Notes: generated by a model from the letters alone, not told the origin. A DNA stretch of 64,000 bases from Dermatophagoides farinae (GCF_024713945.1 NW_027461517.1:124001-188000), one strand, 5' to 3'. Positions 48,417 to 57,877 are shown, numbered from the stretch's first letter. Program-made: numbers and translations.

Positions 48417-49488
48417 TAGGGTCTGATGAAATTAAGTTCTTGTTAAACAGCTCCGCACACTGTGCATCTACTTGATCAATTATCAGGCGTAGTATTTCGC
48501 TAGTTCTTATTTTTGTCTTGCTGTATTTTAAAATATGATTTTCTACAATTTGATTATATTTTGATTTAAAAAAAGTGTTATAAAAAAGTGGCATTATCGG
48601 TATTAACAAAAGTCTAGTTGATGGTTGTGAGGAAGGCTCGACTTGCTCTAATTTTTTGATGTATGCAAGGTAGCCTTCCAGCACAGTTTTACGCGACTTT
48701 ACCGTCGAAGGAGGGTTTTTGCCGTAAAACAACTTGTCCACGTGAGCCAGCATACAGGGGTTTCGAGACGCTGCACGTCCTAGCATGACTCCTACGAACA
48801 AAGGCTGGTCGCTGTTGTCGCGAGTCAGCTCTTTAAAGTGCAGAGCTTCTTCAAGCGTTGTTATATTACCATTGATGACGAAATCTAGGTCTGTTCTCGT
48901 GTTGGCAATTTCGATAGCTTTGTCATATTCAATGGGCGGGATGGATCGGTTTTCTTTTGGACCTATTCCACTCGACATGGCTGTTCGAGCGTGAATGACA
49001 ACTAAAGTTTTTTTATTTTGATTTTTTGGAAATGCAATTTCGAATTTATTTTTCAGCCATTTTCCACCCGAATTTTCATTTATGCCGATGCGAGTTTTTA
49101 CGCTAGTGCAATATTTCGTTGCAGAATTTACTTCTGCTACAATATCAGCTATAAGTTCCGGTTTTCCCAGTAAGTCAATACCCATGTTATTAGTAGCTAT
49201 TTTTGTGCTGGGACATCCAGCATTAATGTTAATGCCGTCATAATTGTGTTTTTCGACTAGTTTCGCTGCTTGGGCAAAATTTTTTGCGTTATTGCCCCCC
49301 AGCTGGCATATAATTTTGTGCTCAATCTTGTCGAAAGCAAGAAGTTTGTCCGCAGATTGACACTTCAACAGGTCTTCCGAGCTTATCATTTCAGTCCAAA
49401 GAGTCGCGCAGTGTGTAAACTGTCTGAGAAAAACGCGAAAATGCCTGTTTGTGATTTTAAACAGGGGAGCTACATGAAATTCAAACAT
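48406..49488 (-). CDS. tRNA-dihydrouridine synthase, DusA type
   Basis: A 360-residue FMN enzyme that reduces uridines in tRNA D-loops using NADPH. Residues 5-22 read VAPLFKITNRHFRVFLRQ like DusA VAPMLDWTDRHCRYFLR; the catalytic Cys92 is in NAGCPST, followed by KTRIGI, the IHARTAMSSGIGPKENRSIPP block that is highly specific for DusA, and INGNI. Eukaryotic Dus1-4 lack the GPKENR block, so this is the bacterial-type A subfamily also found in plants and some protists. No organelle presequence is apparent. The TGA overlaps the start of the next gene on the same strand. Confidence 0.92.
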   Translation of the reverse strand: MFEFHVAPLFKITNRHFRVFLRQFTHCATLWTEMISSEDLLKCQSADKLLAFDKIEHKIICQLGGNNAKNFAQAAKLVEKHNYDGININAGCPSTKIATNNMGIDLLGKPELIADIVAEVNSATKYCTSVKTRIGINENSGGKWLKNKFEIAFPKNQNKKTLVVIHARTAMSSGIGPKENRSIPPIEYDKAIEIANTRTDLDFVINGNITTLEEALHFKELTRDNSDQPLFVGVMLGRAASRNPCMLAHVDKLFYGKNPPSTVKSRKTVLEGYLAYIKKLEQVEPSSQPSTRLLLIPIMPLFYNTFFKSKYNQIVENHILKYSKTKIRTSEILRLIIDQVDAQCAELFNKNLISSDPNEE

Positions 49489-49568
49489 TCAAAAATCTCT
49501 ATAGCTGAAAGATAATTTTTTAATCAGAAATTTCAAAACATAAAAAATAATAATGAATAAAAAATTTG

Positions 49569-50570
49569 TCATTCATTATAATGGTTTATATCCATTCCAT
49601 ACAGTCTAAAATACTCTTCTACGTCTTTCTGGTTGTTTTGGTTTTTATTGTTTTTTAATATCCAACGGCGTAGCTTGGAGTAACAGGCGTTGCAGTGAAT
49701 ATTGTTGTTAATTTTTCGCCATTGGCTGGTTGAGTTGATGCCACAGGATGAACACACGTTTGATAAGGTTTGCCCAGAACGACCGCTGGAAGAAGTTTGC
49801 TTGACCTTTTTCTTGGGAGTGCTGTAACTTTCTTGTATATTGCGCAAATCACTAACAGGCATCAATCGAACGTTGTCCTTCATTCGAGTCTGCACGACAA
49901 CCATCGACGGTGACTCCAGTTTGGTAGGAACCATGCCTACTACTTGGGTTTGTTTCGTTTTGGACGGCGGCTTCCACTTTTTGGCGGCTTCCCAAATACG
50001 ATCGAAATTCTCTGCTATTTCTTTGTATAACATCGAATCGCTGTTTGAAGTAATGACAGGTTTGAAACTGTTCAAATTTATTTTTGGCAGGCTAAAAGGA
50101 GATTCATTATAGTTTTCGTCAACCGAGTAGTTGTAATTCGGTTCAAAGCGTAAACCTGAAGTTATTGGCTGCGGATGAAACTCATTATCGCTCAATTCTA
50201 TATTATTTTTTTTTTTATCCTTTTTTAATTTTTTTTTTGCATGGGGTGAGTATTTTTGTTCGAAAAGTATTGATTCGTAGACGTCTTGGTCGTTCATTTC
50301 TTGCATTGTTTTAGAAAATAACAAATCAATAGTGTCTACGGACTCTGGCTGCTTGATGGTGTCATTCTTTACAGGACTCGGCGGCGTTAACTTGATTGAG
50401 TTGCAATCGTCCTCGTGTCCTTCTGACGAATGCGAAGTTACATCGTTCGTCAGTTCGTCTGATCTGAAATCTAAATCCTTGACCGTAGACGCATCGTTTT
50501 CTTTCATCGCCTTGTCCTCGCATACTGAATTTTCATGCTTTGATGAAACAGTATCTTCCCTCTTTTCCAT
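49569..50570 (-). CDS. GATA-type zinc finger protein
   Basis: A 333-residue protein with one GATA finger near the C-terminus: C273-x2-C...Q-W-R...C-x2-C (CSSCGINSTSQWRK then CNACYSKLRRW). The spacing between cysteine pairs is 16, one shorter than usual, and the following basic tail RRWILKNNKN suits DNA binding. The N-terminal 260 residues are disordered, acidic then Lys-rich, with no second finger. It is probably a sequence-specific transcription factor; target sites cannot be inferred. The coding strand has long A/T runs around residues 115-122. Confidence 0.85.
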   Translation of the reverse strand: MEKREDTVSSKHENSVCEDKAMKENDASTVKDLDFRSDELTNDVTSHSSEGHEDDCNSIKLTPPSPVKNDTIKQPESVDTIDLLFSKTMQEMNDQDVYESILFEQKYSPHAKKKLKKDKKKNNIELSDNEFHPQPITSGLRFEPNYNYSVDENYNESPFSLPKINLNSFKPVITSNSDSMLYKEIAENFDRIWEAAKKWKPPSKTKQTQVVGMVPTKLESPSMVVVQTRMKDNVRLMPVSDLRNIQESYSTPKKKVKQTSSSGRSGQTLSNVCSSCGINSTSQWRKINNNIHCNACYSKLRRWILKNNKNQNNQKDVEEYFRLYGMDINHYNE

Positions 50571-50877
50571 TTTGCAACAGTCTTATAATTATATCTAAAA
50601 TTACGAAGTCCTGCGAATAACTTAATTAAACATTAGTGAGTATAATCCTTAACTAAATAACTATAATATACTCTTTGATTTTTTTTGCATGTAGTACCGA
50701 ATCGTTCCGCTAAGCAGCCAACGTGTCAGAAGTTTTTATCCAAAAAATTAAATCACAATTAATTAGACAAATTATCGAATTTTGTTTAATTTAGTATGTA
50801 ATAATTCAGCTGATTATTGTTAAAAAATTTTGAAATAATTATATTATGATCAGCAATGCGGAGTGCTACGATCACAA
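50571..50877. other. Intergenic AT-rich stretch
   Basis: About 300 bp between the GATA gene start and a doubtful small frame. It is AT-rich with several short T and A runs and direct TTAATTA-like words; it should hold the GATA gene promoter. I see no tRNA, no conserved coding exon and no repeat structure in it. Confidence 0.5.
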
Positions 50878-51069
50878 ATGGAAACAAACTCAATAAACTT
50901 TTATTTTAACTATGCGGAGCCTATTTTTAAAATCAGTTTTAATAATAATTTGTCAAAAAATTTTACTTCTGCTCGAACTGATATCGTTGTGTTCGATTCA
51001 ACTGACTTAATTAAGAAAACCTTTTTTAAGATTTATTTTTCGTTTTTAGATTTTTTACAACAGGCTTGA
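50878..51069 (+). CDS. Doubtful 63-residue open frame
   Basis: ATG at 50878, product rich in Phe, Asn and Lys (METNSINFYF... to FLDFLQQA). It overlaps the 3' end of the convergent SLC35B1-like gene by 44 bp. Overlapping convergent coding ends do occur elsewhere in this window, so it cannot be dismissed, but there is no recognisable motif and a second ATG just upstream in another frame runs only 17 codons. Confidence 0.25.
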   Translation: METNSINFYFNYAEPIFKISFNNNLSKNFTSARTDIVVFDSTDLIKKTFFKIYFSFLDFLQQA

Positions 51070-52123
51070 CAAGCGCCGTAGATAATAAGATACAGATCGA
51101 TATCCATTGAATGAATAGCAACTTGTGTTTATAAACCATCAAGCTCATTAGTATCGTGATGAACTTTCTGCAAGTCGTGATCAAAGTTAGTTTCAAAGAA
51201 CCTAATGAGCGTAACGTACGAACAATGAACATTTGGCCAATTGAGCCGGTTAACAAAAAAATAGTTAACATTAAAGCGAAGCGAGGCCCCGCTTCGATCA
51301 TCGCCCAAATAGGTTGCAGACCGTTCAAAAGCAAAAGCAAAATGCCTGATAGTAGGCAGCTCGGCAGATTAACCATCAACATTAAATCAATGAAGTTCAA
51401 ATTGTAGCGAGACGTGTATACATCTTGGCGCGGCCCGGTAAATGCATCACAGCACAGAGCTATGGCGAGCAACAAGTATCCCACAGGCGAGCCTGTGTCA
51501 ATGTTATTCTTAAAAATTTTGGGCGACTGATACAAAAGCAAGCTGAATGTTATTATACCGGCGTAAAAGTAGTCTTCAATTTTATGCTTTTGCCCAAAAA
51601 ACAAACGCCCTCCAATAATAATAGGCAGGCTTTTAACAGTTTTGACCGTCAACTGAACTGGGTAAGGAACCATGGTGAGAGCTTTATTGGAGAAAATACT
51701 GGAAGCCAAGTAGGTCGAACACAACATTAAAGAATCCAGCATCAGCGACCGAGCAAACTTGATGTTCTCGGAAAAACTCAATGATTTAGAGACAGGTGAT
51801 ACGCTTGCGTCGCTTAAACTGGTTTGTTTTTGCGTCGACTTCGCATGCTTAGGTAAAGGTTTGCTTAGAGCTCGGTAAATTAGTTGCTTCAGAGCAGATA
51901 AGTAAATGCAATCTAGGCTGAACGTTTTTATTATTACTAAAGCAAAAATAGCATTTGATACACAGGACAAAAAGACTATGAATAACGAATAATTAAAATT
52001 ATGACCTAGAGATGGAATGTATGTCTTGTAAATGCCTTCATGAGACAAACCCTGTATTATGAAAAAAACATAAATTCCGAGCGTATTAATTAGCCAGTGG
52101 TCAGTATTAAACCGGAACTTCAT
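51026..52123 (-). CDS. SLC35B1: Nucleotide-sugar transporter family protein, SLC35B1-like
   Basis: A 365-residue membrane protein with about ten hydrophobic segments. Diagnostic SLC35B blocks are SNKALTMVPYPVQLTVKTVKSLP, GYLLLAIALCCDAFTGPRQD (like the SLC35B1 FLDGLTGVSQD), GSIGQMFIV and LITTCRKFITILMSLM (the TTTRKFFTIL motif). SLC35B1 works in the ER membrane, described as an ATP/ADP or UDP-sugar carrier. A polar loop (about 88-125) interrupts the early helices. The C-terminus is Lys-rich (KNLKTKNKS), near but not matching a KKXX retrieval signal. ER location is by family. Confidence 0.88.
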   Translation of the reverse strand: MKFRFNTDHWLINTLGIYVFFIIQGLSHEGIYKTYIPSLGHNFNYSLFIVFLSCVSNAIFALVIIKTFSLDCIYLSALKQLIYRALSKPLPKHAKSTQKQTSLSDASVSPVSKSLSFSENIKFARSLMLDSLMLCSTYLASSIFSNKALTMVPYPVQLTVKTVKSLPIIIGGRLFFGQKHKIEDYFYAGIITFSLLLYQSPKIFKNNIDTGSPVGYLLLAIALCCDAFTGPRQDVYTSRYNLNFIDLMLMVNLPSCLLSGILLLLLNGLQPIWAMIEAGPRFALMLTIFLLTGSIGQMFIVRTLRSLGSLKLTLITTCRKFITILMSLMVYKHKLLFIQWISICILLSTALVKPVVKNLKTKNKS

Positions 52124-52251
52124 TTTTAATCTGATTCGTCTAAGTGATTCCTAACCTGGTTTGAGTTTAATGACCGGAAAATTAATTTGTCGAACAGATT
52201 AATAATTAAATCGGCTAATTTGAAAAAAATAGTTAATAGATAAAATAACAA

Positions 52252-53022
52252 TTAGGCTTTATTATTGTTATTATTGTTGTCCTGCTTGTTGTTATTTTTA
52301 ACAAGAGTTTTTTCGCTTTCAGCTAATTCTTCTAAAATATAGGTGTAATCAGATAAAATCTTAGCTCGAGAATTGATAATGTGCTCGTGAATTTCCCGAT
52401 CATACTTGACCAAAGTTTCTATGTTGGGCTTACACAAGTCGATTATGGCTTGTGTATTGGCGTCTTGCAAAAACTCGCAAGGAATCTCGATCAACGGCTG
52501 AATTGTGGCGAATTTCTCGTTAAACTCAGACAAAGAAATTACGTCTTTGTCAAGATTTTGTTCAAGCGTTATGTAGTCTTGAGAGAGCTGGTAGCAAGTA
52601 AATGGAAATTCTCCAGATTCTTCTACTTCTGAGTTGTAAAATACTATAACGCAGTCTTGCTCTATGGCTGACCAGTGGTTGTAGAGCAAAGACAACATGT
52701 CTGGGTTGGACGGGACCTCGTCTAGACATAAACATCTGCGACTTAAGTTGGAATAAAAACCGAGACATTGAGGCTCAGTGTCCAAAGCTTGGTTGAAAGC
52801 TTCGACCTTGTGTCTCATGCGGTCAATTTCTTTCTTCAACTTGTCTATGCCGTATCCAGGTTTCAAATGCGTGGAAACAGGCCACGCTGAGCCGATGTAT
52901 AAGTCATCGCCGATTTTTTCACCAAACAACAAACCGTTGATGCAAACTTCTGGCGTAGAAGAAACTTTTTCGTTAATACGTAAAATTGAGCGTAGATTCA
53001 AAAATACTTTTTTTACTGTCAT
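52252..53022 (-). CDS. EIF3H: eIF3 subunit h-like MPN protein
   Basis: A 256-residue protein. Residues 1-150 fit an MPN domain: VFLNLRSILRINEKV, CINGLLFGEKIGDDLYIGSAWPVSTH, the LKKEIDRMRH helix, LGFYSNL and the DCVIVFYNSE strand. The JAMM metalloprotease residues (E, HxH) are absent, as in the non-catalytic eIF3h and eIF3f. The spacing to the helix EIDRMRHKVEAFN is most like eIF3h (YQMEMMRSLRHVN). The C-terminal helices (about 190-240) fit the eIF3 octamer bundle. The end is a poly-Asn tract from an AAT/AAC-type repeat. Confidence 0.65.
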   Translation of the reverse strand: MTVKKVFLNLRSILRINEKVSSTPEVCINGLLFGEKIGDDLYIGSAWPVSTHLKPGYGIDKLKKEIDRMRHKVEAFNQALDTEPQCLGFYSNLSRRCLCLDEVPSNPDMLSLLYNHWSAIEQDCVIVFYNSEVEESGEFPFTCYQLSQDYITLEQNLDKDVISLSEFNEKFATIQPLIEIPCEFLQDANTQAIIDLCKPNIETLVKYDREIHEHIINSRAKILSDYTYILEELAESEKTLVKNNNKQDNNNNNNKA

Positions 53023-53150
53023 CGTAAAGATTTAGATAGTAGAGATAGCGGCGCCCGTATAAAGTTGGGGAATAAAACTTTTTTTCAAGATATTATAAAA
53101 AAAATAATAAAATCTTTATTACTCAGAAGCAAACAGATCGAAGCAAAACC

Positions 53151-54148
53151 GCTACAAGGAAGTAGTTTTGCTCAGTTCGAATATACAAATACCTGCAGCC
53201 ACGCTTACTGATAACGAATCTCCGTTTCGTTGCGGAATTTTAATTTTTTGTGAAGCGGAATTCAGTATCTCCGCGCTCGACCCCTCTTTTTTCGTTACCA
53301 AGGATGAGTGCCCACTTGTCGTGATTGAGACATTTTAACTCTTGATCACTGGAAGGCGTTGTGGCCAGTACTTCAATATTATTGGCTTTTAACGTTTCAA
53401 TGGTATCTATCAAAGAGTCGGTGACGTGCACCCGCAAAAAAATTAACGCGCCACATGAGCTCTTTAACGACCGGGTCGAAATAGATGCAAAAGTTCTTCG
53501 AGTCACTATCCAGTCGAGAACTCCAAAGCAAAAACTAGTTCTAGCTATCAAACCCACGTTATCAGCACTAATAATATCGTCCAAGATGATAAATGGCGGT
53601 GAAATTCGGTTAAGTTCAACGTGAGAGTCTATGTAACAATCAAGATTATTTTCCCAGATAGATTTTCTTTCTCGTAACAAATTGCTCGAATTGAAAATCG
53701 GGAAGCTAGGCCTTTGTAGACCAAAATAAATGCGCTCTGCAACTTTAAAGTTGACGAGAATCGCCACTTCGTTACGAGTGTTTTCTTTCAACCCGACAAC
53801 TTTACGAAACGTGTCGGAAGAACAAACAAAGATTCCCTCAAGAAAAGTTCGTCGGCTTAGCAAATCTTCGAATTCGTCGAGCAATTTCTCTGTAACCAAA
53901 ACACTCACGAGTTGGTGCGACCCCGATAGTACACGTCGGCAGATGCAATTACCAACCGCAATACACAGTTTGATGTTTTTTTTAATTATGAGTGAGTGCA
54001 GGTAGCTGTGCACATCGTGGTTTCGAACGAGTTTGAATTGAAAGAAAGTTAAACGAATGTCATTTTCGTCTTTAACGACGTACAGTGGGTTTCCGTTGAC
54101 CGTTCGTTCGGGTTTCGGCGGTTTGAATTCGTCCAACCATTTGGGCAT
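53151..54148 (-). pseudogene. SPOUT (SpoU/TrmH) RNA methyltransferase with a frameshift
   Basis: The first frame runs 54148 to 53240 (302 residues): N-terminal L30e-like region, then the SPOUT domain with FIILDDIISADNVGLIARTSFCFGV (motif 1) and ALILGNEKRGV (motif 2). It then goes out of frame. Motif 3, IKIPQRNGDSLSVSVAAGI, is intact one frame over, from about 53276 down to TAG at 53151, preceded by in-frame AEILNSASQK. A single-base change near 53277-53284, next to a run of four G on the coding strand, would join both halves. No GTANGT intron can do so. The substrate is probably rRNA or tRNA 2'-O-ribose. It may be a sequencing error, a recent pseudogene or programmed frameshift. Confidence 0.85.
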
Positions 54149-54156
54149 TGGTTGTT

Positions 54157-55215
54157 TTACTGGTGATTGCTAACTAACCGCGTAATTTGTTTGGATTTGG
54201 ATTTTATGTAATTTATGCAAATAATAAAAATTAAATACATTTCTACCGCTGTAAGAAAGACGATCTTCTTTAAATTTCCAAAAAACGACTGCTTTGTGCA
54301 CAGAAGTTCGTTTTTAAAGCTTTCCCTGTACGTATTCTTTGGTGTCAAGGGTGGATGTTCTAGTCTCGCGTTTGTATTTCCGTTATTCATTATGCTTATT
54401 CTAACAGAGTTAGTATCCAGTTCTTTTTTAAACGGGTTGTCTTCGAGAGACGTGTTGTTTATGGCTTTAAGTTTGTAGCTGACGTCTTCAATGTATTTTT
54501 GACACGACAAAGTCTCAGGTCTATCTTCAATGAGCGGAACTACGAGACTTGACTCTGAATTTTTTTCTTCCTCGTAGGTAAAACTTGAGCTGAACGGGTC
54601 GGCTACCGTACTCAGCTGAGATGCATTTTTATGGACTGACGGAGCAGCGCTTAGGCTTCTGTTCACTTCTGTATAGTCATTTTTGTTAAAAAGTGTAGTA
54701 TAGTTCTGTAAACCGTTCGAACTAGAGATAGAGTCCATGTACGACGGAGTAATTTTGCTTTGGATATTATCAGTCGCAGTATAAATGGAGGTAATGCTTT
54801 TTGGCGTTTTATAAGACGTAGTAGTGTTTGTATTTAGAAGTTCAGCATTTACAGACTGGTTTAGTTCCAATTCGATTTCTTTAAAAGATTGTAAAACGAA
54901 CAGATTGTCATAGTTTTTTTTTTGCGTTTTTTGTTTATTAGTACATTCTGTGTTTTCAGTGTTTGCAGCAAAAACTCCCGATCTGTGGTATTTGGACTGT
55001 ATCAAGTTGTTCGGGTAGTCTAAGTAAACCTCATTTTCGACTCCTCGGTTTGGCTGCCTATAGTTATCGCGAAGCGCAGAAACATCAACCATTTTATTTA
55101 GCTGGGGTCTGAGGGGACTGGTTACTGAATTCTCTAACGAGGAACTGCGTACGAGCTCGCTCTGGCAATCGGGTACGTTGCTGGTATTGATTAGCCCAGC
55201 CAGCAGAGAAGACAT
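54157..55215 (-). CDS. Tail-anchored protein with NPF and DPF motifs
   Basis: A 352-residue, largely disordered protein (Ser/Asn/Thr-rich) with a single hydrophobic span at about residues 316-337 (IVFLTAVEMYLIFIICINYI) followed by 15 basic residues, the layout of a tail anchor. ADPFSS and DNPFKK are short linear motifs of the kind bound by endocytic adaptors (AP-2 ear, EH domains). A role at a trafficking membrane is an inference. It begins 8 bp upstream (same strand) of the SPOUT gene's end region boundary, i.e. its stop lies 8 bp before that gene's ATG. Confidence 0.7.
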   Translation of the reverse strand: MSSLLAGLINTSNVPDCQSELVRSSSLENSVTSPLRPQLNKMVDVSALRDNYRQPNRGVENEVYLDYPNNLIQSKYHRSGVFAANTENTECTNKQKTQKKNYDNLFVLQSFKEIELELNQSVNAELLNTNTTTSYKTPKSITSIYTATDNIQSKITPSYMDSISSSNGLQNYTTLFNKNDYTEVNRSLSAAPSVHKNASQLSTVADPFSSSFTYEEEKNSESSLVVPLIEDRPETLSCQKYIEDVSYKLKAINNTSLEDNPFKKELDTNSVRISIMNNGNTNARLEHPPLTPKNTYRESFKNELLCTKQSFFGNLKKIVFLTAVEMYLIFIICINYIKSKSKQITRLVSNHQ

Positions 55216-55289
55216 ACGAAGATTATTTGTAAAATTCCTTGGCCGCTTATATTAGTGATCTAGATATCAGTTTATGACATAAACAGTTG

Positions 55290-55505
55290 ATGGTGCGTTT
55301 AGATTTTTCACAAAATTATGTACAATTGAAAATTATAACAAAAGTAAACGGGGGATTACAGCCAGTTCCTCTGGTTTTTATTTATTTATATTTTACCGTT
55401 TTTTTATATGAGCAAATTTTCAATTATTTGTGGTTCAGGATCGTCTTAAAAAACATTTCAACCAGCCAAAAAGTTATCTCTAGTAAATTGCGCAACTATG
55501 TATAA
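55290..55505 (+). CDS. Possible small membrane protein (71 aa)
   Basis: ATG at 55290, 71 residues, with one strong hydrophobic segment (VPLVFIYLYFTVFLYEQIFNYLWF, about 28-50) flanked by a polar N-terminus and a basic C-terminus (SQKVISSKLRNYV). It is divergent from the tail-anchored protein gene and precedes the phosphatase by 70 bp. Small single-span proteins of this size occur in ER complexes, but no family is recognised, so the coding status is uncertain. Confidence 0.4.
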   Translation: MVRLDFSQNYVQLKIITKVNGGLQPVPLVFIYLYFTVFLYEQIFNYLWFRIVLKNISTSQKVISSKLRNYV

Positions 55506-55575
55506 ACAACTCATGTTATAATTCGTAAAACAAGGACCGGAACGAAAAACATTATTTGGAGTTGACGTAATTAAT

Positions 55576-56813
55576 ATGGTATTAAATTTAGCTACTTCTC
55601 TTATAATTTCGAACATCTTGGTGTCAACATTGTTCACTGCTAAAAAAGACACTGAACTACTCGACCAATTTGAACTATTACACCTTAAATGTCAGAAATT
55701 TGATGATTCATACATTTTAGAGGAACTTTTTTACAGTCTTTGCGGGGCTTACACGCGCATCAAAGAGTATATCGGGGCCAACGGAAACGCCGCGGTGAAG
55801 TTTGTGTTTTGCATAGTTCAATGGCTGTTGAACCTCGTTTTAACATGCTGCTTCAAGATGGTGATGATATCCATGTGTTTGCTGACGCTTATGTTTTTTT
55901 CGGAAATGCGGAAATTCCAACAACGCCAAGAGCGCTTCAAGCAAAAAGTCTATTCTGCGCAAGCTGCTGCGAAGCAGGATGACTCAGTAAACCAAACGCA
56001 ATATGAAATCATTTTTGTTCGCCACGGCTCTAGTGTTTGGAACAGATTGTTCCCGAGTCACGCACCCAAGTTTTCTTTGATTGGAAGCTTAATTAAGACC
56101 ATTGTGATCGAACTCATGTTGATCACGTCGTTGCAAAGCACAATATTCGACACCCCTTTGTCCGACGAAGGCGTAATACAGGCGTATGGCATAAAACCAA
56201 TTTTAAACCAAATAATAAAATCTAAGGTCGAAAACAATTCTGAAGCCCATCCAGTTCATGTATTGAGCAGCAATTTGAACAGAGCTATCGACACTGCGCT
56301 AATTGCGTTTCACAACAACGAATATGTCTCTGAAATACGCGTGTTCACAGCACTGCAGGAAATCACTCGCAACCCAGATGCTGTCAGCTACGCATTCATG
56401 CGGCGAAGCCAATCGCTATTTTTGTCGCCCAAGTTTACTAACATCGAAAAGCTAAGTCATGATAGCCTCAAGTGGGATTATAGCTCTGGAAACAGAAAGT
56501 TTCATCGATCTGTGGTCAACAGATTTGAAGAAATAATTAACTATTGTAACAAACAACACAAAGACAACGGCGTTAACACTTTTATACTAGTTTGTCACTC
56601 GCGATTTATCAAGTTATTTTTGCGTTATTACATCACTGTAAGTTTATAAACAAAAAACAAGCTTAGGATTCACATATTTTGAAATGTACAAAGTCAATAT
56701 TATCTAATTGCGGAATTTTGGCTGCCAAAATTTCCAATATCACAGTTAAAAACTCAACAGTGAGTTTTATTAAGTCTGAATCGATTCAGTTGCTTAATGG
56801 CGAATTTGAGTGA
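55576..56813 (+). CDS. Membrane-anchored histidine phosphatase (2 exons)
   Basis: Exon 1 55576-56637, 29-bp intron (56638-56666, GTAAGT...TTAG), exon 2 56667-56813; 402 residues. A hydrophobic stretch near residues 77-112 (FVFCIVQWLLNLVLTC... to LMFF) anchors the protein. The phosphoglycerate-mutase fold follows: RHG at 149-151 with the phosphorylated His150 in FVRHGSS, a conserved Arg in SSNLNRAIDTA, a Glu in ALQEITRNPD and the second His near 341 in LVCHSRF. The substrate is unknown; PGAM5-like and lipid phosphatases are possibilities. Exon 2 overlaps the convergent TPR gene by 28 bp of coding sequence. Confidence 0.85.
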
Positions 56814-57688
56814 GTCTCTTGCTCGATTAATTGGCAAATGCTTTTTAGCCATAGACATAGTTTTTTGTTAGATGATGGCTGCGCCACAGTTTGCTGCACG
56901 TTGTTCTTGATAACGTGCAAGATATCTTGGTTAGACTTAGCTTCGTCGTAAAATTCTTCATCGACTTCGGAGTCTTCCGTTTCTTCAACCTCAACTTCTA
57001 CGTCGACTTTAGATTTTATATTTGCCATGCATTTCGAGTACAATAAGCAAGCATGTAGGTTTGTCGGATCGATTTCAAGTGCGAATAGAACGTATCTCAA
57101 TGCGTTATCGAAATCGTTCATAGTGAAGTACAAATCAGCCAACTTTAAGAGCAAAAAAACGTTTTGGCCACTGGTCAGACATACGTTGTTTTCTAAATAT
57201 GCCAATGCGTTCAGATAATCACTTCGCAAAAGGTAATACACATACAACTCGTTATTTAAGAATAAATTGTCTGGGTATTCTTCATGCAATGCTTTCAACG
57301 CGTCTAAATACACGTCTGGTGTGTCTGCTTTAATTTGATTAAGTTTCGACAGCGCTAAAAAAAAATGTTTATCGCTCTCTCTGAAAAATACGTTCACGTC
57401 TTTTTTCGCCACTGTCGCAAACTTAACATCATTGCCAAATGAACGCATCGTAAGCCCTTTAAGGATATCTTTGGGGAAAGATAAGTCGTACAATTTTGTC
57501 ATACATTTCTGAAACTCTTTTTTTTGAGAAAACACAGCGTTGCTATAAAGAAGTTTGGTCAAAAAATTTTTGTTCTTTATTTTATTGATTGACTTGTTAT
57601 AGTTCTGTGTGTCAGAATAATTAAAACTAAAAAAGTTAACGTTACAGATAACGTACTAAGACCACTGACCTATATAGTTTGTCGCCAT
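56786..57688 (-). CDS. EMC2: TPR protein resembling ER membrane complex subunit EMC2 (2 exons)
   Basis: Exon 1 57688-57657 and exon 2 57626-56786 flank a 30-bp intron (57627-57656, GTACGT...TTTAG); 290 residues, the size of EMC2. TPR-like pairs lie at about 125-225: ALKALHEEYPDNLFLNNELYVYYLL, DYLNALAYLENNV, LADLYFTMNDFDNALRYVLFALEIDPTN. This follows the EMC2 pattern (WHELAELYI...YAKAAFCLEELM, KYFAQALKL). An acidic loop of Glu/Asp/Val (about 238-258) and a basic C-terminus follow. EMC2 is the cytosolic TPR subunit of the membrane insertase EMC; other TPR adaptors remain possible. The frame from TTG at 57562 lacks its true 5' exon. Confidence 0.65.
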
Positions 57689-57877
57689 GATTGCAATAAC
57701 GGTCTCTCGACTGAACAAAAGAGCAATATTATTTAAATAATCAATTACATTATATTAATTAAATAGTTAGACGAATTTCTATAAATAAAGGTAGTCAATT
57801 AGTCTTTTTTTTGGCAAAAAAATTTCGAAAAAAATAGTTTTTCCACAAAAGCCACTAAATTTTGGTTTTGTTGAAAA

